Below are positions 31,165-43,772 of a stretch of 64,000 nucleotides of DNA, one piece after another; within the stretch, counting starts at the first letter, position 1, and every line of letters starts with the position of its first letter. Source of the stretch: Benincasa hispida (taxonomy: Eukaryota > Streptophyta > Magnoliopsida > Cucurbitales > Cucurbitaceae); contig NC_052360.1 of assembly GCF_009727055.1 (NCBI RefSeq), positions 68,968,608 to 69,032,607 on the forward strand. Reading direction: 5' to 3'. The translations under genes and the position numbers were made by a program. The notes beneath the pieces were generated by a model that did not search any database, was not told the origin of the DNA, and worked only from the letters and a program-made list of their open reading frames with translations.

Positions 31165-32748
31165 TGTAATGCGTATTTTTAGCATGATGCATGTCCATTC
31201 CATAAGCTTTACGACATAGATTTTATGCGATGATATGTGATACTACTTCTAGATATGCGTTATTAATGAATGTTTTTGTTGTGCGTTGTCACAAGTTTCC
31301 TTGCATTGAAACCAAGTATAATTTCACTGCAAGTTTCTCGTTGTGATCCGAAGTCGAACACAGGGACTGTTTGAGGTTATTGCGTTATGTTTGTGATATA
31401 TGCAACTAGAGATTTTTCAATTTATAAAAGAATTTGTGTACAAGTAATTAGACATGCGATAAAGTAAAGTAAAGCAGTAAAAAAATGCGATAATAACATA
31501 AATTGCGTTAAAGTAAATTGCGATAACGTAAATCTAAGCTAAAATGATATAAGATACAGGTTTCATAATACAAGATACTGAGGTCAAGGCTGGCTGTGAA
31601 GATTATACAAAGATCGTGTAATGCGGTGACAAGTCTTATGTGTGAAGCAGAAACAGAAAAGATAATTAATACAAACATCACAAGTTCCTTAATTGCGTTC
31701 AAGATATAAGTACAATTCCGCTTCTCCCTTGGCATACACCTCTCGGTGATTGGCTGCGTTCTCACATCTCTGTGGTGAAATAAGGACGAACATAATGAAC
31801 GCAAGGTTGCTTCCATCTCTGGAAGTACTACTTGCTTTAGTTAATGCTTTATTCTAACCTTCTCTCGACAGATCAGAATGACATCTTCACTTCTGCTCTC
31901 ACAGGTGAAGATGTTGTCTAGCATGCCTTAGCTAAACACATTTATCTCTTTAGCACAAATTAAGTTACTCGTTTAATCCATATTAATTACCAAGGTATTA
32001 AGAAAACTTTATGGAGAAATCGATTAATGGAGGAGTGAAAATAGACAGAAAAGGGAAATGAATGTGATCGAGACATTCAATAACACTATTTAACGACTGA
32101 TACATGATTTGTGAATGAGGAGATTAAGAGATTGAAATACAATTGATGAAATAGAGTTAGAAACAAATACAAATAAACGCCAACGTCTTAGCACCGATTT
32201 GTATGGAGATTTGCTTGCCGACGTGGATGGATCGTGCGGAAGGATGAGCTTCCCTATTAGTCTTGCTCAACCAGTAGCAGGGATCTATGCACAGAGCTTC
32301 ACAGTGGGGATTTGGTAGAATCGCACTGAGACTCACCTCTCGGCCTTGTCTCTTCTCTTCCCGAATTTCTTCTGATCAGTACTCAACTCAGCCTCTCTCT
32401 GTCAATGATCTAACATCAATTAGCCCTCATATCAAGTATATCTTCTCTGAATTATATGAGGGTATTTATAGATGAAAAGCTTTGACTCTTGGCTTGTGGA
32501 CCCCACATCTTGTTATGGAAATTCCGAAGACGAAGGAATAAATATTCCTTCTGTTATGCAATCAGACCGTCAAATCTGCACAACGCTGAGTTGTACATGT
32601 GGCACAATTCTCCTCATTTGTGTTGCTTATCTGCATCTTTCGATCGGTTGCTTGCATACGGTGTTGTTTTTATTACCGCATGCGATTGAAATTCAGCTCG
32701 GGATCGATTGTCACATTGCGCTATCATTGCGTTAATCGTCTCTTCATT
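31165..32748 (-). repeat. 5' LTR of element B, outer 280 bp missing
   Basis: LTR subfamily II (marked by ACTGAGGTCAAGGCTGGCTG near 31,570). TATA box on the minus strand at 32,463-32,470. The conserved MEATLRSL reading frame is at 31,508-31,816. The LTR stops at GTCTCTTCATTGA (32,748), where a plus-strand ORF2 fragment begins; a few shared bases (TTGATGAT) at the joint suggest microhomology. Confidence 0.78.
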
Positions 32749-33473
32749 GATGATCTCACTGAAGAGCAGATGGAAGATGTGCTGCGAGTATTAACGCAAC
32801 CGGGCACTAAGTGGTTGATTTCTTTAAAAGGCATCAAGACCTTGGCGTCCAAGACTCTGCTTCCTAAGGCACGACTTTGGGTTTATTTGGTTAAACGGTG
32901 GTTAATCCCAACTTCCCATGACAAGACAATTTCAAGGGATCGAGTTACGGCCGCATATTGCATTTCGCGCGGCATTCAAATCGATGTAGGCCGGTTGATC
33001 GCAAGACAAATTCGAGGTTTTGTGGGGCACATAAGAGGGCAGTACATCTTCCCATGGACGGTTTCAATTTATGCCTATCACTAGGTGTGGGCATTGATGA
33101 AGAGCCAATGGCAGAAGTTCATGGCCTAATAAACGTCAAGATTTTGAGGTTGCTCCTCACAGACTCCCCACACTGCCCAGAGCTCCCTTCGAAAAGGCCC
33201 AACATTGATTTGAATGCGCCGCTAGAGCCCGAGCTGAAAAGACAGTGCAGAGATGATAAGGGAAAGGAGAAAATCCAAGAAGAAACAATGCAAGAGCTAG
33301 AACCCTTGGACCTTTTACCCTTAATAATTTGCCCACCAAGCCCTCTCGTACAACCTTCTTCTTCTTCCCTTCCAGAGCACTTGACCAATCTTCTCCCTCC
33401 TCTTGATTCTCCAACCGCATATCCAGTAGCCTCATCCCCACCTTCAACATCATCACTGCAACTTCCCCTTTGA
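32749..33473 (+). pseudogene. ORF2 fragment E (plant-transposon domain and Pro-rich tail)
   Basis: Plus-strand copy of the PF20167-like half of ORF2: LTEEQMEDVLRVL, WLISLKGIKTLASK, RLWVYLVKRWLIP, SRDRVTAAYCISRGIQIDVG and GQYIFPWTVS, then a one-base deletion near 33,065 shifts the frame and it continues LGVGIDEEP, INVKILRLLL, a DKGKEK word and a proline/serine-rich tail. It lies between two minus-strand LTR pieces and has no ends of its own, so it is a rearranged fragment. Confidence 0.8.
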
Positions 33474-33695
33474 CACGCATAAGATGAGATGTAAGAATGG
33501 AATGCAAGATACAAGGTACAAGCCTATGTCCCCGTTACCAGTTCCCCAGCAACGGTGCCATAAACTTGATGACATAAATTTTAATCTAAGTTACAAGTCC
33601 ATGTCCCCGTTACCAATTCCTCGGCAACGACGCCATAAACTTGATGACATGCAGATTTTAAGTCTCTTTATCATCATACAAGCTCATCATAAACT
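33474..33695 (-). other. Leader with two PBS-like units
   Basis: The minus strand carries two PBS-like words, TGGCACCGTTGCTGGGGA (33,543-33,560) and TGGCGTCGTTGCCGAGGA (33,618-33,635), each within CATCAAGTTTA...ACTGGTAACGGGGA-type context, 75 bp apart. This is the same array as at 50,187-50,435, with the first canonical unit cut away at 33,474. Confidence 0.75.
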
Positions 33696-34862
33696 TGTAA
33701 CGAATGTATGAATATGAATGAATCTTATGTCATAAAACGCATGGATGATTGCGATGATATGCAATACTAATTCTAGATATGCATTATTAATGAATGTTCT
33801 TGTAGTATGCTGTGCGTTGTAACAAGTTTCCTTGCGTTGAAACCAAGTATAATTTCACCGCAAGTTTCTCGGTGTGATCTGAGGTCGAACACAGGGATTG
33901 TTTTAGGTTAGTTGCATTACATTTGTGATATATGCGACCATGGGTTTTTCAATTTAATACAAGTGTGGTTTGTACATGCAGTAAAGTAAATTGTGCAGTA
34001 AAGTAAAGATAAGAGATAAAAATGCGTGCGATGAAAGTAAAGTGTGATAAAATAAACCTAAGCTACGATGATACAAGATACATGTTAACATGATACAAGA
34101 TACCGAGGTTGAGACTGACTATGAAGAATATACAAAGATCGTGTTATGCGGTGGCAAGGCTTATGTGCGAAGTAGAAAAAGAAAGGATAACGAATATAAA
34201 CATCGCAAGTTTCTTAATTGCGTTAAAGATATAAGTACGGTTCCGTTTTCCCTTGGCGTACACCTCTCGATGATCGGCCGCGTTTCCCACATCTTTGTGG
34301 TGAAACAATGACGAATGTAATGAATGCAAGGTTTCTTCCATCTCTGGAAGTACTTCTTGCTTTAGTTAATGCATTCTTCTAACCTTCTCTCGATAGATTA
34401 GAATGGCATCTTCATTTCTGCTCTCACAGGTGAAAATGCCGTCTAGCATGCTTTAACTTAACATCTTTATTTCTTTAGCGCAGGTTAAGTTACTTGTTTA
34501 ATTCATATTAATCACCAAGGGATTAGGAAAACATCGTGGAGAAAGTGATTAATGGATGAAAAGAAATAGAGAAATGTGGAAATGAGAAAGATCATGACAA
34601 TTAATTATAAAATCAAGTGTCTGATACATGTTTGTGAATGATTTTGACTAAGAAGATGAAATACAATGGATGAATAAGAGTTAGAAACAAATACAGAAGA
34701 GTGCCAATATCTTGACACCGATCTGGATGGAGAGATTGCTTGCCGGCGTAGATAAAGTGAATGGATGGATGAGCTTTCCTCTTAGGCTTGCTCAACCGGT
34801 AGAGTTGATCTAGGTATAGAGCTTCACAGCGGGGATTTGGAATGATTCGCCCTGAGACTCAC
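33696..34862 (-). repeat. LTR subfamily III, truncated
   Basis: Starts TGTAACG and matches 50,436-51,610 closely (GAGGTTGAGACTGACT near 34,110; MEETLHSL frame at 34,144-34,341). It stops at CCTGAGACTCAC (34,862), before the TATA box and U3. The next 45 bp (34,863-34,907) are short leftover sequence ending GCCATAAACT, probably the edge of another leader. Confidence 0.75.
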
Positions 34863-34907
34863 TGTAATACAGTAATTGTAATGCAATGCAAGCCCATGCC
34901 ATAAACT

Positions 34908-36730
34908 TGTTGTGACATAGATTTTATGCGATGATATGTGATACTACTTCTAGATATGCATTATTAACAAATGTTCTTGTAGTATGCTGTGCGTTGTCAC
35001 AAGTTTCCTTGCGTTGAAACCAAGTATAATTTCACCGCAAGTTTCTCGGTGTGATCCGAGGTCGAACACAGTGACTGTTTTAGGTTATTTCATTATGCTT
35101 GTGATACATGCGACCAAGGGTTTTTTCAAATTAATAAAGTTCTTGTGTACAAGAAATTAAACATGCGATAATGTAAAGTAAAGCGGTAAAAATGCGATAA
35201 TAACATAAATTGCGTTAAAGTAAATTGCGATAAAGTAAATCTAAGCTAAGATGATACAAGATATAAGTTTCATGATACAAGATACTGAGGTCAAGGCTGG
35301 CTGTGAAGATTATGCAAAGATCGTGTAATGTGGTGACAAGTCTTATGTACGAAGCAGAAACAGAAAAGATAACTAATATAAGCAGTGCAAGTTCCTTAAT
35401 TGCGTTAAAGATATAAGTATTGGTTCGCTTTTCCCTTAACTTACACCTCTCAGTGATCGGCCACGTTTCCACATCTCTGTGGTGAAACAGGGATGAACGT
35501 AATGAATGCAAGGTTTCTTCCATCTCAGGAAGTACTACTTGCTTTAGTTAACGCATTCTTCTAACCTTCTCTCGACAGATCAGAATGACATCTTCACTTA
35601 TGCTCTCACAGGTGAAGATGTCGTCTAGCATGCCTTAGCTAAACGCATTTATCTCGTTAGCATAGATTAAGTTAATTTTTTAATCCATATTAATTACCAA
35701 GGTATTAAGAAAACTCATGGAGAAAACGATTAATGGAGGAACGGAAATAGACAGAAAAGTGGTAGTGAAAGTGATCGAGACATTCAATAAAACTATTTAG
35801 CATCTGATACATGATTTGTGAATGAAAAGATTTAGAAGATGAAATACACTTGATGAAATAAAGTTAGAAACAAATATAAATAAGCGCCAACGTCTTAGCG
35901 CCGATCTGGATGGAGATTTGCTTGTCGGTGTGGATGAGGTGAATGGATGGATGAGCTTCCCTCTCAGGCTTTCTCAATCGGTAGCAGGGATCTAAGCATG
36001 TGTGTGGGGTGGTGTGATCTGGGCAGATTCGCATTGAGACTCACCTCTCGGCCTTGTCTCTTCTCTTCCCGGATTTCTTCCAATCAGTACTCAGCTCAGC
36101 CTTTCTCTCAATAATCCAACAGCAATTAGCCCTCGTATCAATTATACCTGTATCAAGTATATCTTCTTTGAATTCTATGGGGTTATTTATAGGTGGAAAG
36201 CTTTGACTCTTGGCTTGTGGACCCCATTTCTTGTTATGGAAATTTCGAAGACGGAGGAATAAATATTCCTTGTATTATGCAATCAGACCAACAAATCTGC
36301 ACAACGGTTAATTATACACGTGTTACAATCCTCCGCGTTTGCGTTGCTCAGCTGCATCTTTCGATCGGTTGCTTGCATGCGGTGTTTTTTTTATTACCGC
36401 ATGCGGTTGAAACTCAGCTCTGGATTGACTTTCGCATTGCACCGTCATTGTGTTAATCATCTTTTCATTGTTGATTGATGTGCACAATATAACAAAGTTG
36501 CGTTGTTCAGTTTCTCGTTGAGCCTTGATCGCAAGCGATGACTTGGTTTCCTGCAAAACAGAGTAAAAATATCCTCTTCTACCATCTTGATGATATTAGT
36601 GGTAATTACGATAATTTATAATTATTGTATTTCTGAGCTCATTTTAATACAATAAACGCATATTCCTTCTCTTTTGGCCGCAATATCTAGATAAGGCAGC
36701 ATAAATAACTTGTATTTCTACAAGTTATCA
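34908..36730 (-). repeat. 3' LTR of element F
   Basis: 1,823 bp, subfamily II, closest to the LTR of element B. TATA box on the minus strand at 36,184-36,191. Perfect terminal hairpin at 36,705-36,728. Inverted repeat GACATCTTCAC / GTGAAGATGTC near 35,586-35,621. MEETLHSL frame at 35,215-35,523. Confidence 0.85.
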
Positions 36731-36744
36731 CACCCCCAAATTTA
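36731..36744 (-). promoter_or_regulatory. Polypurine tract of element F
   Basis: The minus strand reads TAAATTTGGGGGTG next to TGATAAC, preceded by the hairpin with arms ATATGCTTG and CAAGCATAT. Confidence 0.88.
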
Positions 36745-38451
36745 GATATATGCTTGTCCTCAAGCATATCTTCTACTAAGGCAATAAAGCTAAACTCCTC
36801 TCCTATATTTTTGCATCGATTGGTTGCTCCGAATGTTACACTTAGGCACATTTCTTAACAACGCAATTTCCTTCTATCCTTGCTAATTCTTAACAAAGCC
36901 CTACTTTAATCTTCTATATGACAAAATTCTACTCAAAGATGCTTTTCTAGTTTTTAAAAATAGAATGTTTATCTCTTCCTTGTCAAAATAACTTGATATA
37001 TCTACATGCAGTGGTGGTCAAACTTTGCATTATTTATTAGAGACTGTTGGTCATGGTTACAGTCTTCGTTTTGGCTTTCTCCCACGGGTGTCATGCAAAC
37101 ATCCAACTACGATTGTGTGCCAATTTCAACTTTAACTCATGGTATTCAGAGGAGTTGTGTCTTACACTCTTTTATTTTTCTTTCACCTTGCGTTGTTCTT
37201 GGAAACCCACCTTCGTTTTGGCTTGCTTCTATGGGTTTCATACGAACATCCAACTATGAGCAGGCTCCTTTCACAATTAAACTCTTATCAGGTTGGGACA
37301 TTTTTTAAGCTTTCCCTTGCGCTGACATTGGAGTTTGGCAATGTAATTTTTTTTTAATGAAAATCAACGCATTTTCTTGAAGATCGCATATTCTTGATCT
37401 TATCTACTCAGACCTTCCTCACCCCAAAATTTAAAGATAAGCAAGGTCCTCATTGCATTGTTTGGATAGACTAGACAAACACTTAGAATAAAAATTTCAA
37501 AAAGAAGTTTTGAGCATAACTTTGAAAGATAAAAGGTAAAGTACTGCTAAACTAAGAATTAACTAAGTGTTGGTTAGAATTTACAAAGTATGGGAAATGT
37601 TTCTAAGTATAAACATATATTACATCATGGCAGCGCAATGAATAATGCAAAAGTAAAAGATCGGAACATCGCAAATATTGACAAAGGATGATAAAGAAAA
37701 TGGCACAGGCAAAAAGGAGCGAATATGTACTCATTTGTATTGAATATTAACACAGTATACAAATAATTAAAAATTAACGCAATACAAAATTTGTTGCCTA
37801 TACAAAGAATCAAAGAATTTCGTTGTTATCTTTTTGGATTTGATTCAGATGGGTGCACACTAAAAATTAACGCGCTTCTAATAATGCAAATACATTTTTG
37901 CTGAGGATGGGCAACAACGCATGCACCCCCGCAACACACCCCTTAACTAACACATTTATGGAGGATACCTCAACATAGTGCTTTTAGCTAAGNNNNNNNN
38001 NNCTAAGGACGGGCAAAGGACACATACGCGTGCAACACACCCCCCCAACGCAATGTATTTGGGTGTAATGGATGCAAAGTGTCTCTTGTTAACTCACAAT
38101 GCACCCATCATCGCATTTCATACTAATTTTTCTGCTTTTTACATCATCAAAAACCCAAGTCGAAAAGACTTTGCAGTGACTCATGTTTCATCCAATCATT
38201 CACGGATATTAAAGAACATCACTACTAATGTATACAAATTAAAGGAATCTAAACATGACATGAAAAATTAAATTGAAGAGAATTACAGAAAGCATTAAAT
38301 GCTACTCCTAAGAAGAAGTAAATAACGAGATTTAGAAAGCACTAAAAGAAAACTGTAAAAGAAAACTGTAAAGAAAGCACATAAACATAGATAGGGATGC
38401 TGATTGAAAGAAGTTCTCAGAATTACCACAATCGCTTCCCCTGCAAGCGGT
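36745..38451 (-). other. 3' module and spacer of element F
   Basis: Same layout as in element A: two TTTTGGCTTG-type motifs (37,064-37,111 and 37,209-37,256), second PPT-like tract at 37,420-37,433, then the GGACGGGCAA spacer (37,905 and 38,006) holding a 10-N gap at 37,993-38,002. No coding region on the element's strand; an antisense frame lies at 37,006-37,308. Confidence 0.65.
37993..38002. other. Assembly gap (10 N)
   Basis: Ten N. The word CTAAG ends the left side and starts the right side, so the two contigs probably overlap or the gap is very small. Confidence 0.95.
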
Positions 38452-38646
38452 TTAATCCTGCTTGCCCAAGTCAATTGTGTCCATGCATCGCTCGAAGTCG
38501 CCTCCGTAGTAAGGCTTAATTCGTTGACCATTGACTTTGAATTCGTTGTTCCCCTCTAAAGTTATTAGTTCCACTGTGCCGTGAGAAAAGATAGTCTTGA
38601 TTTTGAACGGCCCAAACCAGCGAGATTTCATCTTCCTTGGGAACAA
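38452..38646 (-). pseudogene. Integrase C-terminus, end of pol (element F)
   Basis: 64 codons ending DTIDLGKQD before the stop at 38,452-38,454. Blocks FPRKMKSRWFGPFKIKTIF and GQRIKPYYGGDFE. More intact than the copy in A. The Met at 38,646 is internal to pol and not a true start. Confidence 0.8.
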
Positions 38647-39402
38647 CCGTAAAGGAGCGTTAAATAATAATACCTATTGTCCTTCGATGAATGTCCGGTC
38701 ATTTATGCGGTCATCATGCCACTTTTTGGTATTCTCCTTATAAATATTGGCATTTTCATAGGCGTCCTTTCACCATTCGACCAACTGATTCAGTTGTAAC
38801 TTTCGAACTTTCCCCGCACTTGCTAAATCAAACTTCAGCTTCTTGCATGCCTACATTGCCTTATGCTCTAACACGAGCGGCAGATGACAAGCTTTTCCAA
38901 AGACCAGGGCATACGGAGACATGTCGATTGGTGTTTTATAGGCAGTTCTATATGCCCATAGTGCTTCATTAAGCTTGGGTGACCAATCCTTCCTAGAAGT
39001 ATTAACTGCCTTCTCTAAGATAGTTTTGATCTCTCGGTTAGAAATTTCTTCCTGCCCATTAGTCTAGGGGTGATAAGCAGTTGCAACTCGGTGGTTGACG
39101 TTAAATTTAGTCAACAGGTTGGCAATTATGCGGTTGATAAAGTGAGAGCCCTCATCGCTGATTAAGGCCCATGGCGTCCCATATCAAGCAAAAATATTCC
39201 TCTTAAGAAACTTCACCATGGTGGCCGCATCATTCTTGGCACATGCGATAACCTCAACCCATTTTGATACATAATCAACTGCAACCAGGATATAATGATG
39301 ACCTTCTGATGGTGGAAATGGGCCCATGAAGTCAATTCCCCAAACATCAAATAATTCCACCTCTAAGATTGATGTCAATGAAATTTCATTTCTCTTTGAC
39401 AT
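38647..39402 (-). pseudogene. Integrase core (element F)
   Basis: The clear frame 39,184-39,402 holds [18 protein letters not shown] with the first catalytic Asp and [10 protein letters not shown]. Further on, with frame breaks, DEGSHFIN with the second Asp, HP(stop)TNGQ where CAG became TAG near 39,066, and the Glu in QEEISNRE. It continues [18 protein letters not shown]. Only one copy of the segment that is doubled in element A is present here, supporting the view that A's doubling is an artefact. Confidence 0.8.
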
Positions 39403-39951
39403 ATTCCCTGTTCTCTAACATCTATCGCATTGCACAACGTGGGCTTGGGCATCCTTGAACAGTGTTGGCCAGAAATAATCACATTGTAGAACCTTTGCGG
39501 TAGTCCGCTGCCCCCCAAAGTGTCCTTCGTAAGGAGACTCATGACACATCTCCAGAATGTGCTTGACTTCGTGCTCAGGAACGCATCAACGTAATATATG
39601 ATCAGGACCGAGTCAGTATAGGAATGGGTTGTCCCAGAAATAAAATTTGACATCATGTCTTAGTTTCTTCTTCTGTTGATAAGTATAGTCATCTGGTATT
39701 TGACCGCAAACAATGAAATTCACGATGTTTGCATACCAGGGAACATTAATGCCTACTGACATCAGCAGCTCATCGGGGAATCTTTCTTCAATATCTTTTT
39801 CTTTACCTTGAACCTCGCAATTCTCCAATATTGAAAAATGATCTACGACTTGGTTCTCGGTGCCCTTTCGGTCTTTGATCTCCAGGTCAAACTCTTGCAG
39901 TAGCAACACCCACTGTATAAGCCTTGGTTTTGAATCCTTGTTTGTCATCAA
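39375..39951 (-). pseudogene. RNase H-integrase linker and zinc-binding region (element F)
   Basis: The frame at 39,613-39,951 encodes [35 protein letters not shown] and the basic [15 protein letters not shown]. The zinc region (39,375-39,656) is in another frame and less clear. The usual His pair is damaged. Confidence 0.7.
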
Positions 39952-40442
39952 ATACTTGATCGCAGAGTGATTCGTATAACCACAACGTTTATTCCGATTA
40001 AGTATTGTCGGAATTTTTCCAGTGCAAATACCACTACGAACATTTCCTTCTCTGTGGTTGTATAGTTCTCCTGCGCATCATTCAATGTTTTACTCGCATA
40101 ATAAATACAATGCAATACCTTGTTCTTGTACTAACTTAATATTGTGCCCACAGCGTATCCGCTCGCGTCACACATCAATGCAAATGGTTGCGTCCAGTCT
40201 GATGCCACCAGAATAGCTGCGGTGATGAGCGCATCTTTCAATGTGTTGAATGCTTTGGTACATGCATCATCAAAATTATATTCTCGGTCAGCTTCAAGGA
40301 GTGCACTTAGGGGCCTTGCGATCTGGGAGAAGTTGCAAATAAATCTTCTATAAAACCTAGCGTGTCCCAGAAAGCTCCTAAGTGTTTTCACGTTCACTGG
40401 TGGGGGGTAACTTGGAAATTGCGCCAATTTTTGCCTGATCAA
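39952..40442 (-). pseudogene. RT thumb and RNase H (element F)
   Basis: Frame 40,131-40,442: LRSFLGHARFYRRFI of the RT thumb, WTQPF, and the RNase H start CDASGYAVGTILS with the first catalytic Asp intact. A stop follows; RNase H then continues in pieces to about 39,952 ([14 protein letters not shown]) with a lost YTDHS motif. Confidence 0.78.
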
Positions 40443-40944
40443 CTTCCAATCCTGCTTTAGAGATTTTGTGACCCAGAACTATTCCTTCTTCCACTATAAA
40501 GTGGCATTTTCCCAGTTCAAAACAAGATTTATTGCCACACATCTCTTCAAGACCTTTTCAAGGTTAGATAGACAGGAGTCGTAATTATTGTTGAAGACGG
40601 AAAAATCATCCATGAATACCTCGACTGACTCCTCCAAGTAATCTGAGAATATTGCCATCATGCATTGTTGGAAAGTGCCTGGTGCATTGCAGAGTCCAAA
40701 TGGCATGCGTCGAAATGCAAACGTTGAATAGCCGTCAAGAAAATAAAAGAATTCGTTCCCTACGAGTCTATCTAGCATCTGATCAATGAATGAGAGTGTA
40801 AAGTGGTCCTTTTTAGTGGCCAAATTTAACTTGCGATAATCCATGCAAATTCTCCACCCCGTAGTTGTTCTTGTGGGAATTAATTCATTCTTGTCAATAG
40901 TGACAACTGTCATTCCCCCTTTCTTTGGAACACACTGCATTGGG
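40443..40944 (-). pseudogene. Reverse transcriptase (element F), internal deletion
   Basis: Blocks GWRICMDYRKLN, FLDGYS joined directly to TFAFRRMPFGLCNAPGTFQQCM, then FMDDFSVF. Compared with element A exactly 66 bp (22 codons) between GYS and TFAF are missing (joint at about 40,726), in frame. Upstream the RT is cut at 40,944 by the LTR of element C; the long frame reading on to 41,105 is a chance fusion with LTR sequence. Confidence 0.82.
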
Positions 40945-42623
40945 TGTTGATGAACGCTAGGATTGATGATAAAAATATATGCTATGCTATGCTCGAAATG
41001 ATGCGATACTACTTCTAGATATGCGTTAATTATGAATGTTCTTGTAGTATTCCATGCGTTGTCACAAGTTTCCTTACATTGGAACCAAGTGTAATTCCAC
41101 CGCAAGTTTCTCGGTGTGATCCAAGGTCGAACATAGGGACTATTTGAGGTTATTATGGTATGTTTGTGATATATATGACTAGGTTTTTCAATCTTTAAAG
41201 AGTGTTTTGTACAAGTATATAAAATTGCGGTAAAGTAAAGAAAAGCAACAAAAAAATGCGATAATAAAATAAGTACAGTAAACCTAAGCTAGATGAGACA
41301 AGATACAGGCTTCATGATACAAGATGCTGAGGTCCAAGATGGCTGTGAAGGTTATGCGAAGAACAGAGAATGCAGCAACAAGTCTTATCTACAACTCAGA
41401 AAGAGAAAGATAACTAATATAAACAGTGCAAGTTTCTTAATTGCGTTGAAGCTATAAGTACGGTTTCGCTTTTCTCTTGACATACACCTTCCAGTGATCG
41501 GCCGCGCTCCCACATGTCTATTGAAACAGAGACGAACGTAATGAATGCAATAATGCTTCCATGTCTCGAAGTACTACTCGCTTTAGTTAACGCATTATTC
41601 TAACCTTCTCTCGATAGATCAGAATGGCATCTTCACTTCTGCTCTAACAGGTGAAGATGCCGTCTAACATGCCTTAGCTAAACGCATTTATCTCTTTAAC
41701 ACAAGTTAAGTACTTGATACATGTGGTGAATGAAGAGATAAAGAAGGGGAAATACAATGATGAAAAGAGATAGAACAGATACAAACAAGTGCCAACGTCT
41801 TGGCACCAATTCGAGTGGAGATCTGCTTGCCAGATTGGATGGATCAGATGGATGGATGAGCTTCCCAATCAAGCATGCTCAACCGGTAGAAGGGTTTAGA
41901 ACACAGAGCTTCTCGGCGGGTATTTGGCAGAATATAACTGAGACTCACCTCTCGGCCTTGTCTCGTCTTCTTCCCAGATTTCTTCAGTTAAGCACTCAAC
42001 TCAACCTTTCCTCTCAACACTTTAGCAGCAATTAGCCTCGTATCCAGTAGCATGTTTTTTCTCTGAAATCTATGGGGTATTTATAGGTGAGGCTCTTTGA
42101 CTCCGACCTTGTGGTCCTCACTTGTTGTTATGGAAATTCCGAAGATGGAGGGATATTATTTCTTCTGTTATGCAATCAAACCGTCAATTCTGCACAACTG
42201 TTAGTTGTACACATGTCTCAATCCTCCGCGTTTGCGTTGCTTAGCTGCATCTTTCGATCGTGAGTTTGCATGCAGTGTTCTTTTTATTACCGCATGCGGT
42301 TGAAAGTCAACTCTGGATCGACTGTCCATTGCGCTGTCATTGTGTTAATCGTCTCTTCATTGTTGATTGATGGGCGCATTGTGACAGAGATGCGTTGATC
42401 AGTTCTTCTTGAGCCTTGAGCGCAAGTGGTGACTCGGTTTCCTGCAAAACAGAGTAAAATCTCCTTTTCTTCCATCTTAAAGAAGTTAGTGGGTGTAATT
42501 GTGATAATTTATAATTATTGTGTTTCGAAGCTAATTTTCATACAATTGGCACATATTTATTCTCTTTTGGCCGCAATATCTAGATAACGCAGTATAAATA
42601 ACTTGTATTTCTACAAGTTATCA
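40945..42623 (-). repeat. 3' LTR of element C (subfamily I)
   Basis: 1,679 bp, begins TGTTGATG as written and ends TTATCA. TATA box on the minus strand at 42,079-42,086; perfect terminal hairpin at 42,598-42,621. A deletion of about 120 bp near 41,713 relative to 53,640-53,770. Begins inside the RT of element F. Confidence 0.82.
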
Positions 42624-42637
42624 CACCCCCAAATTTA
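42624..42637 (-). promoter_or_regulatory. Polypurine tract of element C
   Basis: The minus strand reads TAAATTTGGGGGTG next to TGATAAC. Confidence 0.88.
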
Positions 42638-43772
42638 GATATATGCTTGTCCTCAACCATATCTTCTACTCATATTTTTGTGTCGATTGGTTGCTTCGAA
42701 TGTTACACTTAGGCACATTACTTGACATCGTAATTTCTTCCTATCCTTCTAATTCTTAACAAGCCCCGCTTTATTCTTCTATATAACAAAATTTTGCTCA
42801 AAAATGCTTTTCTAATTTTTCACAATAGAATGTTTATCTCTTCTTTGTCAAAAAACTCGATATATCTATATGCGGTGAGCAAAACTTTACGTCATTTATT
42901 AGAGACTGTTTGTCGTGGTTACACTCTTCATTTTGGCTTGTCCCCACGGGTGTCATGTGAACATCCAACTACGGTTGTGTGCCAATTTTAATTTTAACTC
43001 ATGAATTTCAGAGGAGTTGTCTCTTGCATTTATTTTTCTTTTCCATTTTTTTTTTTTTTTGCGTTGTTCTTGGAAACCCACCTTCGTTTTGGCTTGCTCC
43101 TACGGGTGTCATACGAACATCCAACTGTGAGCAGGCTCCTTTCACAACTAAACTCTTATCAGGTTGGGAATATTTTTAAGGATTTCCCTTGCGCTGACAT
43201 TGGAGCTTTGTATGGAATTTTTTATTTTGTAATGAAAATGAACGCGTTTTCTTAAATACTGCATATTCTGATCTTATCTCCTCAGACCTTCCCCACCCCC
43301 AAATTTAAAGATGAGCAAGGTCCTCATTGCATTGTTTGGATAGACTAGAGAAACACTTAGGAGAAAAGTTCCAAAAAGAAGGTTTGAGCAGAAATTTGAA
43401 AGATAAAAGGTAAAGTACTGCTAAACTAAGAATTAACTAAGTGTTAATAAGAACTTACAAAGTATGGCAAATGTTTCTAAGTATAAACATATATTACATC
43501 ATAGAAATGCAATGAAGAACACGAAAGTAAAAGATTGAGAATATCGAAATTATTGACAAAGGATGATAAAGAAAAAGGCACAGGAAAAAATGGAGTGAAT
43601 ATGTACTCATTTTATTGAATATTAACAAAGTATACAACAGATTACAAATTAACGAAATAAAAAAAAATTGTGCCTGTACAAGATTCAAAGAATTGATTAA
43701 CTTATAAAAGAATAAATGAATTTAAAAGAATACATAATGGTCGCGTAGAAGGAAAAAAATATAGGAGGATTA
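42638..43772 (-). other. 3' untranslated module of element C
   Basis: Two TTTTGGCTTG-type motifs (42,926-42,973 and 43,082-43,128) and a second PPT-like tract (43,294-43,307). An antisense frame with PPSFWLAPTGVIRTSN lies at 42,979-43,179. No sense coding region. Confidence 0.65.

Larger units (their letters stand above)
25727..32748 (-). mobile_element. Element B: gag-ORF2 element without pol
   Basis: On the minus strand: truncated 5' LTR (31,165-32,748), PBS (31,141-31,158), leader, gag ending near 29,561, non-coding spacer, ORF2 (28,554 to 25,866), then about 140 bp of 3' untranslated sequence cut at 25,727 by element A. Not one pol domain is present between gag and ORF2. Elements C and D have the same order, so this is a structural class and not a single accident. 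Its 3' LTR is not identifiable. Confidence 0.75.
34908..40944 (-). mobile_element. Element F: 3' half of a gag-pol element
   Basis: From RT to the 3' LTR on the minus strand: RT, RNase H, integrase, spacer with no ORF2, 3' module, PPT (36,731-36,744), LTR (34,908-36,730). At 40,944 the RT is replaced by an LTR starting TGTTGATG (element C). Protease, gag and the 5' LTR are not in the window. Colinear with element A, so A and F form one structural class. Confidence 0.78.

Noticed and set aside
32599..33084. 161-codon plus-strand gene with hydrophobic N-terminus
   Set aside because: The first 50 codons are antisense LTR sequence; only from 32,749 on is it ORF2 homologous.
40494..41105. 203-codon gene fusing an unknown N-terminus to RT
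   Set aside because: The first 55 codons are LTR sequence of element C read through by chance into the truncated RT of F.
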